Shown: positions 45,011-57,456 of the stretch, one piece after another
How the letters are laid out: each line of letters starts with the position of its first letter
How positions within the stretch are numbered: the first letter of the stretch is position 1
Origin: Agrypnia vestita
Lineage: Eukaryota > Arthropoda > Insecta > Trichoptera > Phryganeidae
DNA length: 64,000 nucleotides
Assembly (NCBI GenBank): GCA_016648135.1
Contig: JADDOH010023149.1
Location: 1 to 64,000, forward strand
Reading direction: 5' to 3'
The notes under the pieces: model-generated
Seen by the model: only the letters and a program-made list of their open reading frames with translations
Told to the model about the DNA's origin: nothing
The model's database searches: none
Program-made: the position numbers and the translations under genes

Positions 45011-47085
45011 CAACAAAATCTCTGAGAGTCTTCGTGTCTCGTTCCACGGACGCGGGGCAACATGAGTGCGAGTGACGCGGTTGCCTTTAAAGAAGTTGGC
45101 TTGAAAAAACAATGATTACAAAGCGCCGCGGCACTCCCCGGGAGTATGGACAGGGCCGGCCCCAGGAATTACGGATATGATGTACAACACCGTGTGTCGA
45201 CCGCACGGACGTGTTCATTGCGTGTTAGTTTTCAATTAGCGGTATTGTAATTGGAGAAATATTATTTTTCGGTTAGTTAATTAAGAGCGGGTCAAGCGGC
45301 GGACGGATTGAAAATTTAATCAACGGAAAATACGAAAGCGTTCCGACTCAATATTCCCGGGTAGGTCTCACGTGCTAACATCACACGGATATGCGCTGAC
45401 AAAATACTTGGAATTTTACCATTAGACGCTTCTGACCGTATTATTTTATATTTATTTTATTTTATTTTTCGTTTATATTATCGGATCCATATGGATAGTG
45501 GCGCTTTTAAATCTATACGCCTCATAATATTTAGTATAATAATAATAATAATTGATTGATAAAATAAATATTTGTCACGAGAATTTGAAAACAAAAGTAA
45601 CTACGCATTATCAACAGTCCGCGGAAATCTAGAATCAACTACTCTATTCTCGAAGAAACCATAAATTACTAGAAATGTGGAGAAACAGATCGAACATTCG
45701 CGAAACCAGCATATCTTTCACAGCGAGCTAACGCCATAGAAAGTGAAACCAGCGAGACCAGTAGGCGAGCAACAGGCAGCGCTAATAATGTGTTCTACAG
45801 ACGGGCGAAGATTCTAGCAAACGAAAATAGTGTTCCATAGATGATTGATAATTAATGCGAATTACGGAATTTGGGGGAATTAAATAACGGTGCTCCAATT
45901 AAATTTGTGTCCAAATTTAATTTTTTTTAATTATTAAAATTTTAATTAATTTCCAGTGTTTCATTTGCCTCCCACAAACACGATCCTGTGACCGAGCGCT
46001 TGGTCAATTATTAGAAATCTTAATTTCACAGTAACCAGAAACCCTATGTATAGTATGCGTCGATTAGGTAGTAATTCAAGTAGTATGTATGTCGGTGTGC
46101 GCTAGTGTGTACGTGTATGTGTTAATATAATTACACAATACAGTTTTTATGATAAATTAATAATAAATACTGACTTAATGATAACATTAATTGTTAATAA
46201 TATTCATAACAACGTAAAGAGTAAGGCAAATCAATGAATACATTTTAGGAATGAGTTCCAGATTAATTAACAAGTTTTTCCACAATTTTAGGATATGCAA
46301 ATGTAAATATGTAAATTATTATGAATTGTATATTAATGATTGATTGTAGGATATAAAATGTAAAATACTCTTTAATATACGGATATCATATTAATTAACT
46401 TAAGAAATAAATAAAAAAGATACCAATAACTTCCTGCTAGTGTCTATAAATTCATTATACTAGTAAATATGCTAGTTTGTTCTTAAATTATCGCGGTAGA
46501 TAAAAACTCTTGTCATATTTGTACAACTGTGACAGATATAAATACATTTCTATGAGACCGTTGAAATATCGTGGACACGTACAGCAATAAAAAATGGCGG
46601 AGAGCAATTTTGAAATTTGAAACATAAAATTTATAAAAAAGTAAAATAAAAGCGAGACGTGGCCGACACGAGTATTAACGATTATTTACATCCCTTACGT
46701 GACAAAAAGATTTTAATGCAGGCCCGACCTAATAATTAATAACGACGCGGGTGCTTTAACGGCCGTTAATTTTAATAAATAAAACGAAGCTACAATAACG
46801 CCTGACAAGCAAAGATAACGGCGGGAGCAAGCCGCGGATAACGCCGTTACAAAATTGAATATGCGACCATGCGCTTTGGATATAAATATACTACACGCTT
46901 TTGTGCGACGTTCAAATTTTGGTACAAGTGAATTTAGGCCCAGTTTTTCTAAAGTTTTTTCTAAAGAGAGCCGTCATGAAATGCTTATTCTTCATGGTTT
47001 CAGACCCACAAACGTGAAGATTGTCTTTGTGGGCAGATTTGAGCTTATAATAGAGCAGGAAGACTGATAGAAGTTAATAAAAAGT
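45011..47085. other. unique-looking DNA, no recognisable gene
   Basis: The first 400 bp are GC-richer, the rest AT-rich. A 70-residue frame (46855) has no known features. No repeats from the families here. Confidence 0.4.
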
Positions 47086-47087
47086 AA

Positions 47088-47422
47088 CCCATAAAAAACA
47101 AGTTTTTATTATACTCCCTTTCTCATTTACTAGTGGAAACTGGTTTGTCGTTTAACCTATGCGTTGGGCTTCGGTCGGGTGACGCTACGAAAGGGAGTAA
47201 TAAAAAATGTCCAAAAATCCAAAAATATACTATCATTATTTTTTTTTAACGAAAATTTGATAAATCTTCTTGATCGTCGCCACGAGTCTACTTGCAAAGT
47301 TTCAGCTCGATTGGATCACGGGAAAAGGGTTAAAAATACATCCAAAGTTTTTTCATCAGATAAGCAGACAAGACGACAAGTAGACAAGCAGACACTTCGA
47401 GTTAAAAGAAAGGGAGTAAAAA
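47088..47422 (+). repeat. Rep-2 copy
   Basis: From AAAGTAACCCATAAAAAACA to AAAGAAAGGGAGTAAAAA, with CAGCTCGATTGGATCACGGG. Nearly full length. Confidence 0.8.
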
Positions 47423-49128
47423 GAAAACATGATAGGAGTTAAAAATTGAGAATATTCATTTTTAGGCAAATTGTAGTAGATCTGTTTAATAATTCGAAAG
47501 AATATCATATATACGTTAAAAATAATATTGCTAAAAAATCTCCACTTTAAAAAATAAGGGGTATCATTACCAGTTACGAAAGCTGTGTTACTAACTTGTC
47601 AATGAGAAAAAATCAACAGATGTCTCTACCATTGTAATATACGAATGTTTCTTGATTCGAACATATATATAGAACTTTCAAAATTTGATTATGTGTGAAT
47701 ATTCTTACGATGAATAGGTGAACGTTGCATTGGTAGAGTGATCACATAAGCCACCAGGTTATAACAGTTAAAATCAATCGGGCATTTAAAACAGAAATTT
47801 TTTAATTTTCACGTTTAGTATATCACTAGCAACCGACTGAATTATATGTTTTTTTAAATTTGTTTTTAGACCAAAAGCAGTGAAAGAAAGTGCATTTTTT
47901 TTTTCTTCCTAAAATTTTTTTTCCAAAAACTGTTTCATCAAATTCAGAATAGTTATTACTTTTTCATCATTCTAAGTACTCCTTCATTCCTTTATCACCA
48001 GTTCTGAAAGTTTTACCTGTATGAAAAGGATTGCAGTCATTACAAATTAAATTATTGATATACTCGTGTCTGGCGTTAACCTTGAAAAATTATTCGTAAT
48101 GATGATCAAATTGAGTGAAATGCTACCTCCATGTGAGTTTAATTTTATTTTATATTTTATTACTTTAAGTTTCGAGAGTATCAGAATCTCTATAATTCAA
48201 ATATGGATATTTTTATATGGATTTCGTAGATATAGGTACAAATAATTAAAGTTCTAGAAATCACCAACAGAAACATTAAACTAAAAGAGTTTTTTCGTTG
48301 TCTAGCTAGTATCGCGAACCACATTATGGATAATAAATAATCATTATTGTCATCCATGTACCATTAAACTTCTTCATACCGTCGCTCATAAGATGAATAG
48401 TTTTGAATGTTTACAAATTATTTTAAAAATCATAAAACTAGCGCTCTAAATATATTAAACTTTAATACCTTCCGTTTTTTTATTATAACTTTTTGTAAAA
48501 ATAATTTAAGTTGTAAAGTGGGAATTTTGGATTCAAAATGACGTTTATATTTTCGTTTGCACTGGTTTGAGGATTTTCTGTCACTACCGATCTCAGGATA
48601 GTCCCTGAATTTATCTTCAGATCAAAATCTCGACACGCCTACATGGTAATGAGATTTATCTCACTGTATCTCATTCAATTTCTAAAGTTGAGTTTTTATT
48701 GTTAAATTTTATTTAAAAATATACAATGACGACTGATAGGCAGAGCTGGAAATGTTTGTAAATAAATGACGTGAAATGACCTAAAACATCGGGAAAATAA
48801 TGCTGAAAGCTTCTCGGAACACGAACATATCACGTTCACCAGCTTTTTTCAACGAGGGCTTTACATTTTTTCCACGTCTCTTGGAACACTGGAGTGACAT
48901 GCGGGACCACTTAATACCCGTGAATAAACGCAATCACAGCGTGTTTCAAATCATTTTCTGAACAATCGTCCTTAATAATAATTTTTTGTTAAATGTTGTC
49001 TACTGGTGTCAACATTATGATCTTCATCTTCAACTATTATCGATTCAGTTCTTCTTCGCTTTCTTTACTTCATCCGATCTGCATCATTCAAAATGGCTTT
49101 TTGAAATGAGCCGCTGTGAACCTGACGC
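47423..49128. other. no gene; contains a Rep-1 piece
   Basis: 47670-47765 is a minus-strand Rep-1 piece (GGTGAACGTTGCATTGGTAG, GTGATCACATAAGCCACCAG). The rest is AT-rich with no motifs. Confidence 0.5.
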
Positions 49129-49169
49129 AATTTCAATTCAATTTCAATTTCAATTTCAATTTCAATTTT
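49129..49169 (+). repeat. hexamer microsatellite (CAATTT)n
   Basis: About six copies of CAATTT/AATTTC in a row. Confidence 0.9.
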
Positions 49170-49399
49170 ATTTTTGTATACAACATTTACAAAACAAAAG
49201 TACATTCAAGTCGTAAATGTTATAAATTAAGAATTTATAAAATGTTTTAATTAACATACATATTCATGTCAAATGTATAGGAGAATCCTGCTTCGGAAAA
49301 CTCTCTCAGAGATATGGAACAGATCAATGCCCCAAGCGATATTGTTCAGCATAGCTGTAGCTCTTCCAACAGGCATAACCATCGGCAGGTTGGTCCTGT

Positions 49400-49758
49400 A
49401 TATTATGTGAAACAATGTGAAATGTGAAACAATCTATGCTGACGATGTATAAGGTAATTATCAGGAACATACAAACCAATGCTCTGCATAATTTCAGTAT
49501 TATCGATCATACCGCGCAACCATCGATAAAAATGTATAATCAAATACAAATTCCTTCTACTCTCTAGACTATGGTAGCCAAGCATACCCTGGAGGAACTC
49601 GGTTGGGTAAAGCCAAGGATAATGCCCGTACTCTCTCATGTAGAGATATCTCAGAAACTTATTTTGGACTTTCTCCACCATAAGAGAGTTAATCGCCTGA
49701 CTCTTGATGGATGGGTATAAATTTACATTATTAAGGATGGACCGGGTAAGTTGAGGAT
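49400..49758 (-). pseudogene. LINE RT C-terminal fragment
   Basis: On the minus strand VEKVQNKFLRYLYMREYGHY and LQGMLGYHSLESRRNLYLII match the 'VQNKFLRYLY...LGM.GY..L..RR' block that follows the RT domain in non-LTR elements. Its upstream continuation is interrupted at 49759 by the PLE-c insertion. Confidence 0.78.
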
Positions 49759-49953
49759 GATAAACGGACTAAAAATGTCCTTAGGTTTTCACGGCCGTTC
49801 AGAATCTTCTGTGTATAGTTTTCTGGGATATTCTGCCGTGTATATCACTGATATCACATAAGCTCTGATGATGGGATCCGAAACGTTGGCCAGAGAGGTC
49901 ACATATACACGGCAGAATATCCCAGAAAACTATACACAGAAGATAAACGGACT
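49759..49953 (+). mobile_element. PLE-c inverted dimer with 12-bp target duplication
   Basis: GATAAACGGACT occurs at 49759-49770 and 49942-49953. A 36-bp tail (49771-49806) is followed by an arm TTCTGTGTATAGTTTTCTGG that is inverted at the right end (to 49941). Near the centre are CTGATGA (49865-49871), T, a tiny GG/CC stem, GAAA (49880-49883), CGTT and GGCC. It belongs to the same family as the region after the PLE endonuclease at 14398-14610. Confidence 0.8.
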
Positions 49954-50650
49954 GTATGCGAAAGAATTCAAAAAGAAAGGAAAGCTTGACCAAAAATCCA
50001 AATCGACTTAAGAAGGCGCCACACTTTTTACAAACCATCACATGGTGGTGCCTGGAGCTGACTTTCTTTTTTGCACCTTCACTGTCGAGCGTTGATTTGA
50101 GAGTAGGACAAGAAAGGCGGAAAGAACGGAGGGTTCGTGCCGTAAATGCCGATAGAAGATATACATTCGCGAACATGAAGTCTATGTCCACACAGCGATT
50201 AATAAATACATATCACATCGGTTGAAGAGACTTTACCAGATCTATTCAACGGACTTGTTCCCTCGACTACACCTTATACCACCAGTCCGATGCATTTTAA
50301 TATCGCGTTTCTATAGTAGAAGCTGTTTACTCTGGGATTCATAGAATTTATAGCATTCACCGCAAATGCCACAATCCTAATGCATCTATTTCTTTTTTCC
50401 CTTTTTCCATGTACGAGATTCACACAGAAAGATTGGGAAGATACAATATGTTCTGCCAATTTTCATTTTTGATTGTCCCTTGCTTGCTGACCACGTCGTG
50501 GCATTCCTGTTCTTAATTTCAGCTTATCCTCAGGTAGCGTGAGGGGATGGAAATTAACTTGTAGCAGACGCCTAATGCCATCTGTAGTTCAGAAAGCAAG
50601 GCGCACCATAGCTAGACAATACGCTGGCTGCATGGGTCATCTGAGAATCA
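49954..50650. other. no recognisable gene
   Basis: Medium GC. Frames of 61-130 residues on both strands have no features and overlap the PLE-c insertion. Confidence 0.4.
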
Positions 50651-50653
50651 TGT

Positions 50654-50907
50654 TATGTGGGGTATAAAAGCAAAGGCAGTGATATCCAATAAATTTAAAA
50701 AAAATTGATTGCAGTCAACTAAAATATTTAATTTAAAATGTACAGAATTGTAGATTTTATGTATCCCTTCCAAAATCATATTCCGTATTAATTTACTGGC
50801 TTTGTTTACTATAGAATCTCAAATTTAGTACATTAAAAATTTATAATCCTCGATGACTGCTTTAATTTTTTTTTAATATTGCTGCCTTTGCTTTTATACT
50901 CCACATA
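50654..50907. mobile_element. MITE-1, second full copy
   Basis: TA at 50654-50655 and 50906-50907. The termini are TGTGGGGTATAAAAGCAAAG and its inverse with one change. The interior includes TATAATCCTCGATGACTG, as in the copy at 8575-8834. Confidence 0.85.
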
Positions 50908-51174
50908 TTATAAATAAAAATAATTCTAAAAATTTTCGTGTTATTTCAAAAATGATATCGTATTTACAACACTCCGTAGACGTTCAGGTGCGCTGACAAG
51001 TCAAGAGTATGTCGCAGGCGGGGCGGATCACGGTGCATCCATCTGTATGGAAATATTAGAGGGCGGTTAATAGGGGTGAGGGGGTAGTTTCTCGTACAAG
51101 AGTGTCATAGGGTGAAATCAAAATGACATCATATTATATAATGAAGTCACTTATCTTTTCGATTTTTCTATTGA
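50908..51174. other. no recognisable gene
   Basis: Nothing seen. Confidence 0.4.
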
Positions 51175-51263
51175 TATTATATAATATATATATATATATA
51201 TATATTATATAGATATATATATATATATATAATATATATATATAGATATATATATATATATAG
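51175..51263. repeat. (TA)n microsatellite with TAGA interruptions
   Basis: About 90 bp of TA with a few ATTATATAGA breaks, largely self-complementary. Confidence 0.95.
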
Positions 51264-51439
51264 TAATGCTACCAAATTATTAATTCCTCCTGATGCTTTT
51301 TTCCCCATTTTGTGTGATAGACATTACTGAAATTTTTTCATCTTCATCATAGTCATTATCACTAATATTCGATCGTTACTCTAAACAATGACTGCGAGCT
51401 GCAGTGCAATATCTCTTATTTATGCATTGCTCTTTTTCT

Positions 51440-51670
51440 CTCTGGTATGACTTGTATTTTTTCTCGCCTATCATCTTCTTCTTCCTCAACCATCTCTCCA
51501 CTGTTTTCTATTGCTCTCTAATCTTCTCTTATTTGGGCTTTTCTTATCCACCCACTACCTGCGACCGGGATTATAATATCATCGGCCCACCTTTCCTGAG
51601 ACTTCTTTCTCTTTTCATGTTCCATGGTCAAAAACCTCGCCTATCATCATCAATTTTAAATTTTTGAGTT
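51440..51670 (-). pseudogene. LINE ORF2 C-terminal fragment
   Basis: The minus strand reads ERWADDIIIPVAGSGWIRKA then QIRED, the same end block as 12650-12900 but better kept. Stops and frameshifts follow. Confidence 0.65.
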
Positions 51671-53020
51671 ATTTTTTTTTATTTATATGTAACATAACCA
51701 AAAACAATATTTTTACATATTGTGTACAATTATTTATCGTACGAGAGCAAATTCATTACTCCTCATTTGCTTGAAAGACGGACATTTCCGCAGATGAAGA
51801 CTGTCCAGTATACTACAGTTAATTTCATCCTCTTCTATAGCTGTCTGAAGAACTTAGTTATCAAAATCCATACATCGATCCTTTCTTGAGGTTTTTTGTC
51901 ATTTTTCATACACCTCAAGATATTTTCATTTCGCACCTTGTCCGTCCAGGTAACTTGAAAATGCATCTTTAGCATCACATTTCAAAAAATCTTTCTTTTT
52001 TCAGGTGGCTGGGTATGGTTTGGATCCATATTTCAATCAGTTGCTGATATCCTTGTCGGTTTTATTTCACCTTTCTCTACAGAATTTCAAAGAGCTTTTG
52101 CAATAAAATAACGAACATCTCCCTTTATCTAGTTGGCATATCAAGTTGAATATCGCCCCCTTTCAACATTTTAAGTAGATAATCACTTTTATTTTAGAAC
52201 GTGCAGAAAGATTTGGAAACAACTGGAAATTGATAGAACACTCGAGGTTATACTGGAAGATTCTGGAAAAGGACATTACGTTTAAAATTAAGGCGCATTG
52301 CATTAGTCTTATTTTGACATTGGGCGAAGTCAAATAAGCAAAAACAAAAAAAAAAGAAAATAACAGCATGAAATATTCTCGAGAGTGCAATTACAAAATA
52401 GAGTTATAATTAAGATTGAGTCCAGTGACTTTTTGTATAAAATAAAATAATATAAATTTTAAATGTTTCCATAATCAAAAATTAATGAATAAGAATGCAA
52501 AGCAACATGTTTTAATAATATTCATACCAACATCATCACGGAAGATGACTTCCGTTTTTTATTCAATGTTTCATGAAAACGATTATTATCACTTTATTCG
52601 CTGCCACTTTTTGAAGATTTCGTCAGTCCAACGAGTTTTAGAGTGGCCTGTTGGTATCTTGATTCTCTTTGTGTACCATTGAATGACGGCATTTTTCTAG
52701 CTAATGTACGTCTTCCAAGCGATGTGGTCTACCCGTTGCTATTCTCCATTGATTTTCGCCGTCACATAATTCCGCTGAGATTGATAATTTTATTTGTTAT
52801 TTTATTTCCTTGGCATGTTATATTATACTAGTATCAAATTTATTACTCTGCAGGTGTGGCAGATGGGTTGTATTGTATTATGAATCAAATCTGTGTCACC
52901 AGTGTGGCAGATATGATTGAATGTTAATGTGCGTATATTCACGAAGGAATCATTGTGCACCTCTGCCAAAATGTCCTATCAGTCTGATGCATGTCGAGTG
53001 AACGTTGAAGGCGTGTGAAT
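51671..53020. other. no recognisable gene
   Basis: AT-rich, no motifs recognised. 52840-52920 has a short repeat of GTGTGGCAGAT and GTGTCACCAG-like words. Confidence 0.4.
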
Positions 53021-53023
53021 GAA

Positions 53024-53321
53024 TGTGTGTCGAGTGTGAAGGTATATGACAAGTGGAGCGGGATGCGATAAAGGATGAATAAGAAGAATAACTCACAATT
53101 AACTCGATGGTTTATTGAAGTCACAAAACTTTACATGTTAGGAGAATGCGGTAGACAATAATATACGGAGCGCGAGTTTGAGCGTGGTAAAGCGGACGGC
53201 GGGCAGTGAGAGAATGAATTTAGCGCCTCGGGCTTCTCGCGGGGCGATGTCCCTCGAGCGCGATTGGTCCGTTTGACACGCTCGAGGGGCTTGAGTCCAG
53301 GCAGGTCTGGCTCGCCACACA
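53024..53321 (-). mobile_element. possible solo LTR
   Basis: On the minus strand the segment starts TGTGTGGCGAGCC, has a CCAAT box (GACCAATCGCG), a weak TATA (CCGTATATTATT) and an AATAAA (TTCAATAAACC), and ends CTCGACACA. Order and length (about 298 bp) fit a U3-R-U5 layout with TG...CA ends. No matching second LTR, primer site or target duplication was found. It could equally be a host promoter/terminator fragment. Confidence 0.35.
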
Positions 53322-54370
53322 GGTATACATGCTGAAGAAGAATGCTTTAAAGAGGGTGCTCTTCACCTTTCTGCTGCATCGATAAAAACGACGTGAAAGC
53401 TTGTTTGAACGGACGCTTAGCTTCCTCTTTTTCGTTCTATGTCATCATCGTCCTGTCCTGTTACATTGAAATATCGTCAAGGTATTTTGCTTTTTTGGAA
53501 TACTCAATCGCATTCCATTCAGCCACACAGAAGATGGAAAGTTGTGTTAACATGTGGTATTATTTCAATTCATTAAAACAATGAAACATGTCAATAATAC
53601 TCACTGAATCAAAACCACATGTTAATAATATTCATTACAATACAGCAACATGTTAATATTAATGATTAAAACAAAACTCGATACAACCATCGCTCAAACC
53701 ACTCCAAGACGAGCTCTTCCATACGTGGATTTAAAACAACCCCTGGGATTGTGTGGGGGTGGGCGGGTGGGAGTCAAGCGGGCCGCAGGGGGTTGCGGGG
53801 GGGGGGCACGGCGAATCATTGAATATTTAATGTTTCATTACATCCAGGTTTTATACGACTCCGTACATCGGTACATTTGGTCTAGCAAGTGCTATGAATG
53901 TGTATTTTTTTATTCCTCCATACAGACAGGTTTAATACCCCGCGATACATGTTGCTTCGTTTGCGTGCGAGGAATCTCTCCTGCAACTTTGTAATGAGAT
54001 TTTTGGATGAATTCCTGCGGAAATTGCATGTCTGGTGCATGCCCTTCGGTCTGAGAACTTCCAGCGTTTCAAAATCATTTTGTTAATTGATTTTTGCACT
54101 TTTTCCTTTTTTATGACATTTTAAAGGTCGTGTTATGATACGCGAATGGCCCTAATTAGGTTAGAAGGATTTGATGTAAAGAATGATAATCCGCCACCAC
54201 GTCGGCTTATTACTTATTACACAATACATTTTAGTATCTTCCTGTAATTGGTCGTGTGTAAAAAGTCGTTTGCTCGTAAAACAGCCCTGGATATGCGCTC
54301 TTCGCTACTCTTATCGATACACTCGTAATTCTCAAATTTAAACATCAAAAATTTTATTTGCTAAAGTTGA
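53322..54370. other. no recognisable gene
   Basis: A G-run patch lies at 53752-53810. 54255-54300 has a small Rep-3-like piece (GCTCGTAAAACAGCCCTGG). No gene. Confidence 0.4.
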
Positions 54371-54377
54371 TTTATAA

Positions 54378-54909
54378 TATACAGGGCTATTTGGAAAATA
54401 TTAATAACATCGCAGGACTATGTTCTTGCCTTAATTATGAGTCGTAAATGTTCAAGCTATTATGACTTAAATATCAATAGTTATGGAGATATGCGACATC
54501 AAAGTTTGCATTTTTTTTTAAATATTTCTGACTTATTTTTTTTAAAACGTTGGACTATCATTATAGTAACTTGGATCAAATATGAAAAATTAATTCCCTT
54601 AAACAAAAGTCAAATAAAATAATAAAAACCTTCGAATTCCAATTGGAAAATTTTCTGGGTTTTTATCTTTTTATTTAACTTGTATTGAAACGAATGAGTA
54701 TTTTGTAATCGATGTAAGTTACTGTAATGATAGTCCAACGTTTTACAAAAAATGAGTCAGAAATATTTTTTAAAAAATGCCAACTTTGATATCGCATATC
54801 TCCATAAATATTGACATTAGGTCATAATAGCTTGAACATTTTCGACTCCTAATCAAGGTAGGAATACAGTCCTGCGAGATTATTAATGTTTTCCAAATAA
54901 CCCTGTATA
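54378..54909. mobile_element. MITE-2, long foldback element with TA target duplication
   Basis: The termini are TACAGGGCTATTTGGAAAAT and its inverse ATGTTTTCCAAATAACCCTGTA, with TA at 54378-54379 and 54908-54909. The arms run about 190 bp each, to GTTGGACTATCATTA and its inverse, so most of the 528 bp folds back on itself. Both strands show the same spurious RKCSSYYDL frame because the arms are inverted copies. Confidence 0.88.
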
Positions 54910-56125
54910 TTTTTTTACATTTTACACAAATCGTCCCCCAATGTAAGACCTTTCCAATACATACATTCCGAGACAATACAGTTTAACGTTTTTTTATTCC
55001 CATAATTCAGGTAGTAAAACTGAAATCGTAGACGTTTACGTCCGTATAATGTTATGTATTGAGCATTCGGATGTCATCGGACTGGTTTAGACCCTGGTAG
55101 TCTTCATGGTATAATATTAGCGCAATTGCGCGCTTAGAACTGCGCACTGTTGACAGCGACAGGACAAACAGAGCAATAATTCTCATGTATTTCATTTTAC
55201 AGGATTTCAAATAGCTAAATAATACACAAAAACGAAAACTAAGGCTCTGTGAATATAACTAACATAAAACAAACTATTATTTCAACTCTTTAATAATATA
55301 ATCAATCATTATAGCACAATGAGAGTGTATACGGACAATGAAAAAAATAACTTCCATTCTCTTGATGAAATTCGACGTTTTTCAACATAGTTTTTTTTTG
55401 TTATATTATTGAAGATAAACTATTTCATGGACTGATTCATAGAATTTCCACCATTTGTGTTGGACTATAGGCTAGGTTAGTTTTAGAAAGTTTTTAATTT
55501 TTGTATTTAATTATTTGTATTTTGTATTTTATAATTTGTAATGTAATTAATAGGGAATATTAACAGTTTTAATCATTAATATGTCAGAGCACAGTGTACA
55601 TTGCAAACCAATTTCGTAGGTTCATATATTTTTAAGACGTTGTAAATTAAGTGGTATATTAGATAAGAGAATATTTGAAAGCCAAGAGAATATATCATAG
55701 TAATCAACAAACAATATTTTAGTAAAATAGCGGTAATAAATGAAGATAAACACGGGAATAGGGATGGGAGGGCAATGGTGAGGAGATTGGAAACAGAGTG
55801 GCAGTGGAGAAAGAGAAGATAAGATATAGTGATTGATTGGCCAAAATTGATTTAAAATTATTTCATACATTTTGTAGTTTTGGTCTACACGCTATTGTGT
55901 TGCGCTCAATTCCCCAGATGCCATTCTTCAAACCTCTACATGAAGTCGAAAAAAACTAAAGAAACATGCTCAACGCATTAGAAACGTAGTATTGGTATCG
56001 TATGATGTGTCAATATTAGATTTTGAGACAAGTGACTGTTTCTATTATTCAGGTACTGAAAAAAAAGAATTCTCTACTTACAATAAAATAATAAGTAAGA
56101 AGGTTGGATTTAATTAAATAGAGAT
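54910..56125. other. no recognisable gene
   Basis: AT-rich, with a GC-richer spot near 55110-55170. Confidence 0.4.
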
Positions 56126-56385
56126 TATTCTTGTTGGAGTGATATAACAATACACGAGTGATATAACAATACGTAAAGGAACTCCGGGATAATCTGGGCT
56201 CAGGACCGAGGTCCGCTCGATCCGATGACGGAGACACGACTCGCTGAAATCGAGCCTCGAATGTTCTCGGGCGATGACTAAGCAACGGCGAGCCGAGCCT
56301 TGTGTGTGGAATGCGTGCGTGGCTCGGCAGGGCCGCCAATATTTCTTTCGTACTTTAAGCATATTTGCGCAAGACATTGAGACAG
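56126..56385. other. GC-rich patch with duplicated GTGATATAACAATAC
   Basis: GTGATATAACAATAC occurs twice within 25 bp (near 56139 and 56158). It is followed by 200 bp of GC-rich sequence without a convincing ORF. It might be an LTR or promoter remnant; I cannot tell. Confidence 0.3.
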
Positions 56386-56635
56386 TCAGGAAAATATGGT
56401 ATTCACTGTGAATATTTATAATATCCTAAGACAAAATAGACAGAAGGTACTTTATTTAAGCATTAAGAATCTATGAAAAATGTCAAGACATCTATTAACT
56501 ATCATAATATCTCACTCCTTTTGTTATTTTACTATTTATTTTTTTCCTTTAGTATTTTGCTTTTGATTTTTCTGGATTATTTTATATTTTCACTTTTGTT
56601 CTTCTTAATGTTCTTGCGATGAAATTTATGAAAAT

Positions 56636-56770
56636 TGCATTATGTAAATGATCACTTAAGCTAGCTCATACTGGTCATAAGCCCTAGTTCATCGTATAAA
56701 AGATTCCATACGGTTTCTCATACAAATACCTTCGTCCCTGTGAGACTTCTATAATTTATTTTAACTATTT
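56636..56770 (-). repeat. Rep-1 copy
   Basis: ATGATCACTTAAGCTAGCTC, GTCATAAGCCCTAG and CTTCGTCCCTGTGAGACTTC match the family in inverse orientation. Confidence 0.65.
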
Positions 56771-57155
56771 TTTTTTTTATTTCCATCCAATTGAGTGGAT
56801 CATGAGCATTACGACGGAAATCAATATCGTCTAAAAGGAGGTTAACATTTCAACGAATAAAAGCCAATTAATACCCGAAGGGTATGATACTTCAAATGAA
56901 TTTGAAAGCTCCAGCGCGCCAAACAAAAACGAGCCTTCAGGTATTCGCGGAAGCCTAACCTGAAAAAGATTATTGCATAATTTAGAATATCCATCGCGAG
57001 GGAGCGGTGGGGTTAGATTTCGGCGGGAGTCGATCCGGCGGGCGGCGTATCAAAAGATTTCTCATCAAAAATTAACCGTACGATATGGAAACGACTGCGA
57101 ACACTGCTTAGCGCCCGCCCCCGCGGTAAACACAGGAAGACCCTTAAATAAGCAT
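56771..57155. other. no recognisable gene
   Basis: A GC-richer unique stretch (56980-57060), no domain. Confidence 0.4.
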
Positions 57156-57456
57156 TAAAAAAACTAACCCATAAAAATCAAGTTTTTATTGTACTCACTT
57201 TCTCATTGAATCAGATTTCGTGCCTACTGAAACCGATTTGAAAAAACCATTAAAATTTCAAAAATCCAAAATTATACTATAACTATTAAATTTTTTTAAA
57301 CGAAAACTAGAAGATTATTTTTATCGTCGCCGGGAGTCTGTCTGCAAAGTTTCAGCTCGATTGGATCACGGGAAAAGGGTTAAAAATCGATCCAAAGTTT
57401 TTCCGGCATACAACACACCGCATACGCTACGAGTTAAAAGAAAGGAAGTAAAAAAA
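57156..57456 (+). repeat. Rep-2 copy
   Basis: From AAAACTAACCCATAAAAATC to AAAGAAAGGAAGTAAAAA. It lacks a central part found in the copy at 24382. Confidence 0.78.

Noticed and set aside
49799..50225. 130- and 89-residue ORFs on opposite strands
   Set aside because: They overlap each other and the PLE-c inverted dimer; no family features.
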